Positions 23,859 through 30,801 of a stretch of DNA of 30,801 bases are shown here, in pieces. A model generated the notes under the pieces. That model had not been told where the DNA came from. It saw nothing but the letters and a program-made list of their open reading frames with translations, and searched no databases. Within the stretch, counting starts at the first letter, position 1; each line of letters starts with the position of its first letter. The DNA is from DATCYX01 sp037444705. Lineage in GTDB: Bacteria; Chloroflexota; Anaerolineae; Anaerolineales; UBA4823. Position numbers and translations under genes: made by a program. The stretch lies in contig JBBILY010000012.1 in assembly GCA_037444705.1 (NCBI GenBank), positions 1 through 30,801 on the forward strand, in the 5' to 3' direction.

Positions 23859-25214
23859 ATGAAGAAACTGTCCCTCTTATTCGCCCTTCTGGCTGGCCTC
23901 AGCCTGATTCTGGCAGCCTGCGCCCCCGCTGCAACGCCCACCCCGGCGGAGACCGCAGCTCCCCCCACCCCTGTGACCATCGTCGAAACCAAAGAAGTGG
24001 TCGTCACCAAAGAAGTCAAAGTAGAAGTACCCCGCGAGCGGGTTGAATTGCGCCTGTCCGGTTGGGCTTCCAGCCCAGAGGAAACCGCTCTGCTCGAATC
24101 GCTACTCTATCGCTTCTCTGTGGCTAACCCGGATATCGTGGTTAAGTATGAGCCAATCACCGGCGACTACTGGGCCACGCTCAAGACCCTGATCGCCTCA
24201 GGCACCGCGCCGGATATTTACTACATGGACATTTTCCAGTTCCCCGCCTTTGCCCGCGACCAGGTGCTTCTGCCATTAGACGACCTCATGGCTTCCACAG
24301 GCACCAAGAAAGAAGATTTCATCCCTTCGCTGATGGAAGCCTTCACTTATGAAGGCAAGGTGTATGGCATCCCCAAAGATTTCAACACCCTGGGCCTGTT
24401 CTACAATGTTGACCTGTTCGACAAGGCTGGCCTGGCATATCCCACCGATGACTGGACCTGGGATGATCTCAAGGCTGCTGCCCAGAAACTCACCGACCTG
24501 AGCGATCCCAACAAGCCCATTTACGGCTTTGGCGTTCCGGCAGATGCCGGCCGCTTCCCGGTCTTCGTCTTCCAAAATGGCGGCAACATCATGAATGAAG
24601 ACTTCAGCGACACTTTGCTCGATTCCCCTGAAGCCATCGCCGCCGGTGAGTTCTACACCTCCTTCCGCGCCGAGAAAATCGGAGCCATCCCGGCCGATGT
24701 GGGTGAAGGCTGGCAGGGCACCGTGTTCGGTAAGGGGCAATTTGCCATGGTGTATGAGGGTGGCTGGCTCATCCCCTACCTGAACAAGCAATTCCCCAAC
24801 ACCAAATACGGCGTGGTTGTGCCGCCGGCCGGGCCGAAAGGCGAAGGCAACCTGATCTTCACCGTCGCCTGGAGCATATCGCCCAACACCAAGAATCCCG
24901 AAGCCGCCTGGAAGGTGATTGAGTTCCTGACCAACGAAGAGAGCCAGTTGACCGTCCTCCAGAGCGGCTTTGCTTTGCCTTCGCGGGTTGCGTTGCAGGA
25001 GAGCGAATACCTGAAGAACAACCCGGCTCCCGCTGCCATTTTCCGCGGCGCCTTCAACAACGCCAAGCCCTTCATGTGGGGCCTGGTTGGTTCAGACGTG
25101 AATGAGCAGATGAGCAAAGCGCTGGAGCGCGTCTATCTGGAGGGCCAATCCGTAGCCGATTCCTTCAAGCAAGCAGCTGAGGTCATTCGCCAAAAACTAG
25201 CTGAGGTGCGCTAG
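23859..25214 (+). CDS. ABC sugar-binding lipoprotein (family 1)
   Basis: This 451-residue lipoprotein captures the sugar outside the membrane. The signal ends in the lipobox LAAC (Cys21). A Thr/Pro linker and a Val/Glu/Lys repeat (VETKEVVVTKEVKVEVP) follow, then the SBP fold: VELRLSGWASSPEE, SGTAPDIYYMDIFQFPAFA, YGIPKDFNTLGLFYNVDLFDKAGL and GQFAMVYEGGW. AGGAAGGAG stands 9 nt before the ATG. A hairpin with a U-run right after the gene may give this component more transcript than the permeases. The ligand is likely the same oligosaccharide as the GH65 substrate. Confidence 0.95.
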   Translation: MKKLSLLFALLAGLSLILAACAPAATPTPAETAAPPTPVTIVETKEVVVTKEVKVEVPRERVELRLSGWASSPEETALLESLLYRFSVANPDIVVKYEPITGDYWATLKTLIASGTAPDIYYMDIFQFPAFARDQVLLPLDDLMASTGTKKEDFIPSLMEAFTYEGKVYGIPKDFNTLGLFYNVDLFDKAGLAYPTDDWTWDDLKAAAQKLTDLSDPNKPIYGFGVPADAGRFPVFVFQNGGNIMNEDFSDTLLDSPEAIAAGEFYTSFRAEKIGAIPADVGEGWQGTVFGKGQFAMVYEGGWLIPYLNKQFPNTKYGVVVPPAGPKGEGNLIFTVAWSISPNTKNPEAAWKVIEFLTNEESQLTVLQSGFALPSRVALQESEYLKNNPAPAAIFRGAFNNAKPFMWGLVGSDVNEQMSKALERVYLEGQSVADSFKQAAEVIRQKLAEVR

Positions 25215-25223
25215 TCTCACGAT

Positions 25224-25254
25224 GAGGGGCGGACCGAACGTCCGCCCCTCTTTT
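25224..25254 (+). terminator. intergenic hairpin with T-run (attenuating terminator)
   Basis: GAGGGGCGGAC (25224-25234) and GTCCGCCCCTC (25240-25250) form a perfect 11-bp stem with a CGAAC loop, followed by TTTT. It lies inside the operon between the binding protein and the first permease, so it probably lets only part of the transcription pass and stabilises the upstream mRNA. Confidence 0.8.
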
Positions 25255-25271
25255 CCCAAAAGAGGTGGCCT

Positions 25272-26171
25272 ATGGCTAAGGCGCGGATTGCAAAAGCGAG
25301 ACCCAAGAAGAAGCGTTCCGAGGCATTGCTGGCTTACTCCTTCTTGTTGCCCTACTTCTTCATCTTCTTTACCTTCACCCTTTTTGCCATTGGGTATGCT
25401 GTCTATCTTTCCTTCACCAATTACAACCTCCTGCGCCCGCCAACCTGGTGGGGCCTGGAAGGCTGGCGGCGCGTGCTCAGCGATGACCTGTTCATCAAGA
25501 AGGCCCTGCCCAACACCTTTAAATATGTGATCGTGGTGGTGCCCATCCAGACCGCCTTGAGCCTGGTCCTGGCCTTTGCCATGGATCAAAAGTTGCGCTT
25601 CAGACGCCTGTTTCGCACCCTCTACTATCTGCCTTCGGTGACCTCCTCGGTGGTGATCTCGCTGATCTTTGTCTGGCTCTTCAGCCCCCAGGGCGTGATC
25701 AATCAGATCTTACACTTAAAAATCAACTGGCTGAACGATGTGCGCTTTGCATTCCCGACCATCATGATGGTCAACATCTTCACCACCACGGGCACATTAA
25801 TGCTCATCTTCCTGGCCGGCCTACAAGATATCCCCCTCGTCCTTTATGAAGCCGCAGCCATTGATGGCGCCAACACCTTCCAGCAATTTCGTTACATCAC
25901 CATCCCGATGTTACGCCCGGTCATGTTCTTCGTGGTAACGGTGGGCGTGATTGGCTGCTTCCAGGTCTTTGACCAGATTTACGTCATGACCGCCGGCGGA
26001 CCGTTGGATTCCACCACCACCGTGGCTTACGTCATTTATAAATGGGCTTTTCGCGATACCACGGTCAAGATGGGGCAGGCTGCAGTGGCCGCCATCATCC
26101 TGACTTTGATCATCTTGATCATCACCCTGCTTCAGCGGCGAGTGATTGAGGGCAGCGGTACAACCGCTTAG
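25272..26171 (+). CDS. ABC sugar transporter permease (MalF type)
   Basis: This 299-residue protein has about six membrane helices. The permease EAA loop is YEAAAIDGANTFQQFRYITIPMLRP near residues 193-217, where the ATPase docks. The lysine-rich N-terminus (KARPKKKRSEALLAYSFLLPY) is usual for the family. AGAGGTGG lies a few bases before the ATG. It pairs with the next gene, 16 nt downstream. No ATPase gene is present in the operon, so a shared MsmK/UgpC-like ATPase encoded elsewhere is likely. Confidence 0.95.
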   Translation: MAKARIAKARPKKKRSEALLAYSFLLPYFFIFFTFTLFAIGYAVYLSFTNYNLLRPPTWWGLEGWRRVLSDDLFIKKALPNTFKYVIVVVPIQTALSLVLAFAMDQKLRFRRLFRTLYYLPSVTSSVVISLIFVWLFSPQGVINQILHLKINWLNDVRFAFPTIMMVNIFTTTGTLMLIFLAGLQDIPLVLYEAAAIDGANTFQQFRYITIPMLRPVMFFVVTVGVIGCFQVFDQIYVMTAGGPLDSTTTVAYVIYKWAFRDTTVKMGQAAVAAIILTLIILIITLLQRRVIEGSGTTA

Positions 26172-26187
26172 CCCAGGGAGATAACCC

Positions 26188-27147
26188 ATGGCTGTAATCA
26201 CCCGACCCCTAGCCTTATCAGAGCGACTGGCCTACCGCTGGGAAAAGATCAGCCGACCCGTCTATTATCTCATCTTAATTGCCTGGGCGATCATTGCCCT
26301 GGCTCCCCTGTATTTCACCCTGGTCTTTTCCCTCAAACCCGTAGCAAACATTTATGACCCTCCGATCTGGTTGCCCAGGCCCTTCACCCTGGAGAACTAC
26401 ATAACCGTCATCCGCTCCTTTGAGTTGTTCCCGCGCTGGCTTTTAAACAGCCTGATCGTCTCTCTGGTGGTGACAGTGCTCAGGGTCTTATTCTGCGCCA
26501 TGGGAGGCTATGCCTTCGCCCGCATGGAGTTTCCCTTGAAAGGTTTTCTCTTTAGTGCCATGTTGGTCTCGATGATGATCCCCGGGCAGGTGACATTGAT
26601 TCCCAATTTCCTGGTGGTTGGACCAGGGATAGTGCGCGGGGGCATTAAATTGAATACTCTGCCGCTCATTGGCGCGCTCTTCGCCGACTCAAAGGTCGCC
26701 ATTCCCACCGGCTTCGGGTTGTTAGATAATCTGGCAGGGGTGATCCTGCCCGGTGTGGTGACCGCCTTCGGCATCTTTATGATGACCCAATACTACAAGA
26801 GCATCCCTCGAGAACTGGAAGAGGCGGCGATGATAGACGGTTTGGGGCGTTGGGGTATTTTCTTCCGCATTGTTTTACCCATCAGCCAAACCCAATTGCT
26901 CACCCTGGCGCTGCTCACCTTTCAAGGCGAGTGGAATGCGTTTATGTGGCCGTTGGTGGTTTTACGCACGCCCGAAAATTTCACCCTGCCGTTGGGGTTA
27001 CAGTGGTTTAAAGGTGAGTATTACACGCTTTACTCTGTGGTCCTGGCCGGTTCTCTCTTCAACACCCTCCCGATCTTGATCTTATTCTTCCTGTTCCAGC
27101 GATACTTTGTGCAGGGAATCGCCACGACCGGCCTGAAAGAGTTTTAA
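26188..27147 (+). CDS. ABC sugar transporter permease (MalG type)
   Basis: This 319-residue second permease has about six helices. The EAA motif is RELEEAAMIDGLGRWGIFFRIVLP near residues 208-231. The C-terminal QRYFVQGIATTGLKEF is the standard end of MalG-type proteins. An insertion of about 30 residues (VVGPGIVRGGIKLNTLPLIG and following) lies before the EAA loop. AGGGAGAT lies about 6 nt before its ATG. It forms a heterodimer with the preceding permease. Confidence 0.95.
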   Translation: MAVITRPLALSERLAYRWEKISRPVYYLILIAWAIIALAPLYFTLVFSLKPVANIYDPPIWLPRPFTLENYITVIRSFELFPRWLLNSLIVSLVVTVLRVLFCAMGGYAFARMEFPLKGFLFSAMLVSMMIPGQVTLIPNFLVVGPGIVRGGIKLNTLPLIGALFADSKVAIPTGFGLLDNLAGVILPGVVTAFGIFMMTQYYKSIPRELEEAAMIDGLGRWGIFFRIVLPISQTQLLTLALLTFQGEWNAFMWPLVVLRTPENFTLPLGLQWFKGEYYTLYSVVLAGSLFNTLPILILFFLFQRYFVQGIATTGLKEF

Positions 27148-27170
27148 CCCCCCCTTGCAAGAGCAGCGAT

Positions 27171-27220
27171 TATCCTTACAATTAACAATTCGTTACCACC
27201 AAGCCCAATTGTTAAGGATA
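27171..27220 (+). promoter_or_regulatory. hairpin sequestering the phosphorylase ribosome binding site
   Basis: TATCCTTA plus CAATT (27171-27183) can pair with AATTG plus TAAGGATA (27207-27220) with one bulged T, 13 bp in total. The right arm contains the Shine-Dalgarno AAGGA (27214-27218) of the gene starting at 27225. An alternative 7-bp pairing, AACAATT (27184-27190) with AATTGTT (27207-27213), would leave AAGGA free. No T-run follows, so it is not a normal terminator. It could control phosphorylase translation; a ligand or trigger is not visible. Confidence 0.5.
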
Positions 27221-27224
27221 GCAT

Positions 27225-29381
27225 ATGCCTGATCTCTGGACCATAACTGAGGAAGATTTCCAAGCCCAAAGCCAGCATCACAAGGAGACGATATTCACCA
27301 TTGGCAATGGCTATCTCTCCACGCGCGGCGTGTTCGAAGAAGGTTATCCAGACGAGCGACGCACGACCTTTATTCACGGCGTCTTCGATGATGCTCCGAT
27401 TGTCTTTACCGAACTGGCAAACGTTCCGGATTGGCTCTTCTTTGAAGTGTATTTGAATGGGGAGCGCTTTTCGCTTGAGCGGGGGAGGGTCGAGCATTAC
27501 GAACGCCGCCTGTGGCTGCGCAATGGCTTGCTCAGCCGCCGAGTGCGCTGGATTTCGCCTGGCGGCTTGCGGGCAACGCTGATCTTCGAGCGTTTCACTT
27601 CTCTGGCGAATGAGCATACCCTGTTCCTGCGCTGTCAGGTTATCCCCGAATTTGAGGGGGAAATTGAATTTCGCGCTGCGCTCAACGGCAACATGGACAA
27701 CGAAGGCTTATTGCACTGGGGCTGGATGGGACAGGGGAAGTTAGGGGATGCCGTGTATCTCCATAACCGTACCCGTCATACCCGAATTGACCTGGTTTCG
27801 GCCATGCGCCTGAGTGGTGTGGAGGGGCAACAACTTGAAAGAGCCTTCTGGGATGCGCACAACACCCCTACCCTGGTGATTAAGATGGCTGCCACCCCAG
27901 GGGAGAGGCTGATCGTGGACAAGTATGTGGCTATCGCCACCTCACGCGATAGCGACGACCCCCTCCAGGCTGCCCTGGAGCAGGTTAACTGCATCCCTGG
28001 TTGGCATGAAGCCTACGCCGATCACACTGCCGCCTGGGATCGGGAGTGGGAATATGCCGATGTCCAGATCGAAGGGGACGACGAAGCTCAACTGGCGGTG
28101 AGGTTTAACCTCTATCAGATGCTGATCGCTGCCCCGCTGCATGATGACCGCGTCAGCATTGGCGCCAAGACCCTATCTGGCTTTGGCTATCGCGGCCATG
28201 TCTTCTGGGATACCGAGATTTTCATCCTGCCTTTCTTCACGCTCACCGCGCCGGGGATTGCCCGTAACCTGCTCAACTATCGCTACCAGCGCTTACCTGC
28301 TGCGCGCCGCAAGGCCCGCGCTAACGGCTACGAGGGCGCTCAATTCCCGTGGGAGAGCGCCGACAGCGGCGAAGAGGTCACCCCCACCTGGGTACCTCAT
28401 GGGCGCGACCGCACCCAACTCATCCGCATCTGGACCGGCGACATCGAGATCCACATCTCGGCCGATATTGCCTATGCCGCTTATCAATATTGGCGGATAA
28501 GCGGTGATGATGCCTGGTTCATTGAAAAAGGGGCAGAGCTGATCCTGGATACGGCCAAATTCTGGGCTTCCAGGGCTGAATGGAACGCCGAGAAGGGTTA
28601 TTATGAATACAACGATGTCATTGGCCCGGATGAGTATCACGAGCATGTCAACAACAACGCCTATACCAATCGCATGGCGCAATGGAACCTGCAAACGGCG
28701 CTATCGGTGCTGGACTGGCTGAAGACTCATGCTCCCCAAAAAGCTGCGGAATTGATGCATGCCCTGGACCTTTCCCCCAGTCGCCTGGCGCATTGGCAAG
28801 AGGTGGCGCAGAGAATCTATCTGCCTATACAGGCGAACGGCCTCATCGAACAATTTGAGGGATACTTCCTGCGCCGCGATGTGGACCTGCGCTCCCTGGA
28901 GCCGCGTACCCAATCGGCCCAGGCGATCCTGGGTATTGAGGGTTGCAATCAGACTCAAATCCTCAAACAACCTGATGTGCTCATGCTCCTGTACCTGTTG
29001 CGCGAGCAATATCCTCAAGAACAAATCTGTATTAACCACGATTACTACACCCCGCGCACCGATCATTCCTATGGCTCATCCCTGGGGCCAGCCATCCAGG
29101 CTATTATGGCGTGTGAGATCGGGCGTATAGATGAAGCCTATGAGCATTTCTTGCGGGCGATTCGCGCCGATTTGTATGACGTGCGCGGCAACGCCAGAGA
29201 TGGCATCCACGCCGCCTCGGCAGGCGGCACCTGGCAGGCGCTGGTATTCGGCTTTGGAGGGTTGCGCTTTCATTCCGAGGGTTGGGAACTCCACCCGCGC
29301 CTGCCCAAAGACTGGAAAAGGCTTGCCTTCCGCTTCTTCTATCGCGGACAGCCTCAGGAGTGCATCATTCAAAACCCCTGA
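27225..29381 (+). CDS. GH65 family disaccharide phosphorylase
   Basis: This cytosolic enzyme uses phosphate to split an alpha-glucoside into beta-glucose 1-phosphate and a sugar. The 718-residue protein has the N-terminal beta-sandwich (TIGNGYLSTRGVFEEGYP from residue 26), then the (alpha/alpha)6 catalytic barrel with GHVFWDTEIFILPF (324-337), the general acid in IGPDEYHEHVNNNAY (Glu470) and the phosphate-binding LKQPDVL (Lys581, Gln582). The C-terminal region has DHSYGSSLGP and GIHAASAGGTWQALVFGFGG. Length is slightly under the usual 750-790. Specificity (maltose, trehalose, kojibiose or nigerose) cannot be fixed. A beta-PGM gene follows by 4 nt, which fits an inverting phosphorylase. Confidence 0.95.
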   Translation: MPDLWTITEEDFQAQSQHHKETIFTIGNGYLSTRGVFEEGYPDERRTTFIHGVFDDAPIVFTELANVPDWLFFEVYLNGERFSLERGRVEHYERRLWLRNGLLSRRVRWISPGGLRATLIFERFTSLANEHTLFLRCQVIPEFEGEIEFRAALNGNMDNEGLLHWGWMGQGKLGDAVYLHNRTRHTRIDLVSAMRLSGVEGQQLERAFWDAHNTPTLVIKMAATPGERLIVDKYVAIATSRDSDDPLQAALEQVNCIPGWHEAYADHTAAWDREWEYADVQIEGDDEAQLAVRFNLYQMLIAAPLHDDRVSIGAKTLSGFGYRGHVFWDTEIFILPFFTLTAPGIARNLLNYRYQRLPAARRKARANGYEGAQFPWESADSGEEVTPTWVPHGRDRTQLIRIWTGDIEIHISADIAYAAYQYWRISGDDAWFIEKGAELILDTAKFWASRAEWNAEKGYYEYNDVIGPDEYHEHVNNNAYTNRMAQWNLQTALSVLDWLKTHAPQKAAELMHALDLSPSRLAHWQEVAQRIYLPIQANGLIEQFEGYFLRRDVDLRSLEPRTQSAQAILGIEGCNQTQILKQPDVLMLLYLLREQYPQEQICINHDYYTPRTDHSYGSSLGPAIQAIMACEIGRIDEAYEHFLRAIRADLYDVRGNARDGIHAASAGGTWQALVFGFGGLRFHSEGWELHPRLPKDWKRLAFRFFYRGQPQECIIQNP

Positions 29382-29385
29382 TTTT

Positions 29386-30042
29386 ATGAGCATTGGCGCT
29401 TTTATCTTCGATTTAGATGGTGTTCTGACTGACACCGCTGAATATCACTATCGCGCCTGGAAGCGGCTGGCCGACGAAGAGGGGCTTCCCTTCACCCGTC
29501 AAGACAACGAGGCGTTGCGCGGTGTCTCACGCCGCCAATCCTTGCTCTTGATCCTCAAAGGGCGTCAGTTACCCGAAGACAAACTTCAGGAGATGATGGA
29601 ACGTAAAAATCGCTATTACCTACAATACATCCAGGAAATCACCCCGCGCGATTTGGCTGCAGGCGCGAGGGAATTGCTCGAAGAAGTTCGCCAGGCGAAC
29701 TTGAAAATCGCAGTGGGCTCAGCCAGCAAAAATGCCCGCCTGGTGATCGAGCGCCTGGGGATTCAGACCTTGCTGGATGTTATTGTGGATGGCACCTACA
29801 TAGAACGTCAAAAGCCGGCCCCCGATTTATTCCTGTATTGCGCTCGCCTTTTGGGATTAGCCCCGCGGGAATGCGTGGTGGTTGAGGACGCTGCCGCTGG
29901 GATTGAGGCTGCCCTGGCCGGGGGGTTTCGCAGCGTGGGTCTAGGCCCACCGCAGCGGGTGGGCAAGGCAGAGGCCATCTTTCCCAGCCTGGAAAATGTG
30001 CACCTAAGCGATATTCTGGCAGCCTTAGGGGAGGTTTTGTGA
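29386..30042 (+). CDS. pgmB: beta-phosphoglucomutase
   Basis: This HAD-superfamily enzyme turns beta-glucose 1-phosphate from the preceding phosphorylase into glucose 6-phosphate. The 218-residue product shows FDLDGVLTD (nucleophile Asp9, acid/base Asp11), the cap-domain substrate loop LRGVSRRQSL, the phosphate-binding SAS (112-114), Lys143 in RQKPAPD and the Mg site VVEDAAAG (Glu167, Asp168). The ATG at 29386 gives the normal N-terminus; the open frame runs further upstream inside the phosphorylase gene without similarity. No ribosome binding site stands at normal spacing, so it probably depends on coupling with the gene that ends 4 nt before. Confidence 0.95.
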   Translation: MSIGAFIFDLDGVLTDTAEYHYRAWKRLADEEGLPFTRQDNEALRGVSRRQSLLLILKGRQLPEDKLQEMMERKNRYYLQYIQEITPRDLAAGARELLEEVRQANLKIAVGSASKNARLVIERLGIQTLLDVIVDGTYIERQKPAPDLFLYCARLLGLAPRECVVVEDAAAGIEAALAGGFRSVGLGPPQRVGKAEAIFPSLENVHLSDILAALGEVL

Positions 30043-30046
30043 TCAC

Positions 30047-30078
30047 CGCCTCGGGCACGTCTGGGGTGTGACGAGGCG
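30047..30078 (+). terminator. hairpin after the sugar operon
   Basis: CGCCTCG (30047-30053) pairs with CGAGGCG (30072-30078), with an inner CAC/GTG match. The downstream run is weak (CCTCCTTAAG), so this is a modest terminator candidate at the operon's end. Confidence 0.45.
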
Positions 30079-30241
30079 CCTCCTTAAGCAGATTAGGGGG
30101 ATTAAAATGTGCTGAGAATCTGTGCAGCAGCCTTGATTTACTCGCCAAGTCTGGTAGACTCTGACACAGTCTATTCACTGGCGCGGGGAAATGGCGCCGC
30201 ATACTATCCTAAAACGGTTAAGGAAGGCTGTAAAAAATTAT

Positions 30242-30801
30242 ATGCACATTGGCATCAAGATTGCCGCCGGGGTTTTGAGCGGTGTGGGTTTCCTGGCAAC
30301 GTGTGGGCCGGTCCTGGGGGAAATGTTTGCCACGATGGCCCCATTTCGGACTCAAAAAGACTTTGCTGCGGTTAAACAACTGAATTTACCTTACGAAGAC
30401 GTATCTTTCCCAAGCACAGGCGGGTTGACCTTGCGCGGCTGGTTCTTCCCGGCAGACCAAGCTGACGCTCCAGCGATCCTTTACGCCCCAGCCACCACCA
30501 ATGACCAGATCTCGGGAATTCCATTAGTCGCACCCCTGCATCGGGCTGGTTATCACGTGCTCTTGTTTAGTTACCGCGGTCATGGTCGCAGCGACGGCAG
30601 CCGTTTTGGTTTCACCTATGGGGTCGGCGAAAGCCAGGACATTGATGCGGCCGTGCGCTATCTATTTGAGAAACGCGGCATTCGCAAGATCGGCGTTATC
30701 GGTCATTCGGCCGGGGCAGTTTCGGTGCTCTTGAGCGCGGCGCGTAACCCCCTGATTGGCGCAGTGGTCGCCATAGCGCCCTTCACTTCACTGGAAGAAG
30801 T
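30242..30801 (+). CDS. alpha/beta-hydrolase, truncated by window end
   Basis: The frame stays open to the last base, so the C-terminal part is missing. After an N-terminal hydrophobic segment (IKIAAGVLSGVGFLATC), likely a membrane anchor or signal, come LRGWFFPADQ, LLFSYRGHGRSDGSR and the nucleophile elbow VIGHSAGAV (Ser), as in BAAT/DLH or YqkD-type hydrolases. The general acid and histidine would lie beyond the window. AAGGAAGG is about 12 nt before the ATG, a loose spacing. A weak promoter, TTGATT-16-TAGACT (30133-30160), may drive it. Substrate unknown. Confidence 0.85.
   Translation, partial: MHIGIKIAAGVLSGVGFLATCGPVLGEMFATMAPFRTQKDFAAVKQLNLPYEDVSFPSTGGLTLRGWFFPADQADAPAILYAPATTNDQISGIPLVAPLHRAGYHVLLFSYRGHGRSDGSRFGFTYGVGESQDIDAAVRYLFEKRGIRKIGVIGHSAGAVSVLLSAARNPLIGAVVAIAPFTSLEE

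Noticed and set aside
25228..25245. CGAACGTCCG as another LacI operator
   Set aside because: It is the loop and arm of a GC-rich hairpin with a T-run and only half matches the palindrome.
30109..30375. 88-residue frame before the hydrolase
   Set aside because: It overlaps the hydrolase start in another frame and shows no motif; the hydrolase frame carries the GHSAG elbow.
1..30801. CRISPR arrays, tRNA or rRNA genes, insertion sequences
   Set aside because: No regularly spaced repeats, cloverleaf sequences, rRNA blocks or transposase motifs were seen on reading both strands.

Overview
The window looks like chromosomal DNA of a GC-rich bacterium. It most resembles Chloroflexota, probably an Anaerolineae-type thermophile or mesophile. 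This is an inference from gene style: Ala/Thr/Pro-rich lipoprotein leaders such as LILAACAPAATPTP, a NEW3-domain protein next to an ABC exporter, a GH65/beta-PGM sugar operon, and several genes with a -10 box 6-8 nt before the ATG and no ribosome binding site. I see no rRNA, tRNA, CRISPR array, insertion sequence or phage gene.

Region 1 (about 0.15-11.3 kb) is a copper/thiol-redox island read outward from a divergent intergenic region at 8.11-8.29 kb. Leftward it encodes a Cys/His-rich small protein, a CsoR-like repressor without the usual Cu(I) ligands, the Cu+ ATPase CopA, two small membrane proteins and a YHS metal-binding protein. After a hairpin come a membrane-anchored protein with a PCC-(8)-CNH motif, a CcdA-type thiol transporter whose helices appear circularly permuted (the first helix is at the C-terminus), a TlpA-like thioredoxin, an Lgt-like membrane protein without the catalytic His/Arg, and a SAM methyltransferase. 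Rightward it encodes a Rieske protein with an altered second cluster box (SPCH instead of CPCH), a CCxHH membrane protein, a lipoprotein, an anchored protein, a DUF2933 protein and a second TlpA-like protein. The whole block plausibly manages copper and reducing power outside the membrane. Several members are of undescribed function.

Region 2 (11.4-22.6 kb) is mostly housekeeping or envelope genes: a CPBP-family membrane protease, a MiaB-type tRNA methylthiotransferase, a three-gene ABC exporter module (NEW3 protein, ATPase, permease), a double-BON/PRC-like protein, a secreted subtilisin-like protease, a PfpI/DJ-1 protein and the lipid II flippase MurJ.

Region 3 (22.6-30.0 kb) is a sugar-utilisation operon: a LacI-family regulator with a strong promoter and a double palindromic operator, an ABC sugar-binding lipoprotein, two permeases, a GH65 disaccharide phosphorylase and beta-phosphoglucomutase. 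The logic is import of an alpha-glucoside, phosphorolysis to beta-glucose 1-phosphate, then conversion to glucose 6-phosphate. A hairpin with a short U-run follows the binding protein, and a second hairpin buries the phosphorylase ribosome binding site. The window ends inside an alpha/beta-hydrolase gene.
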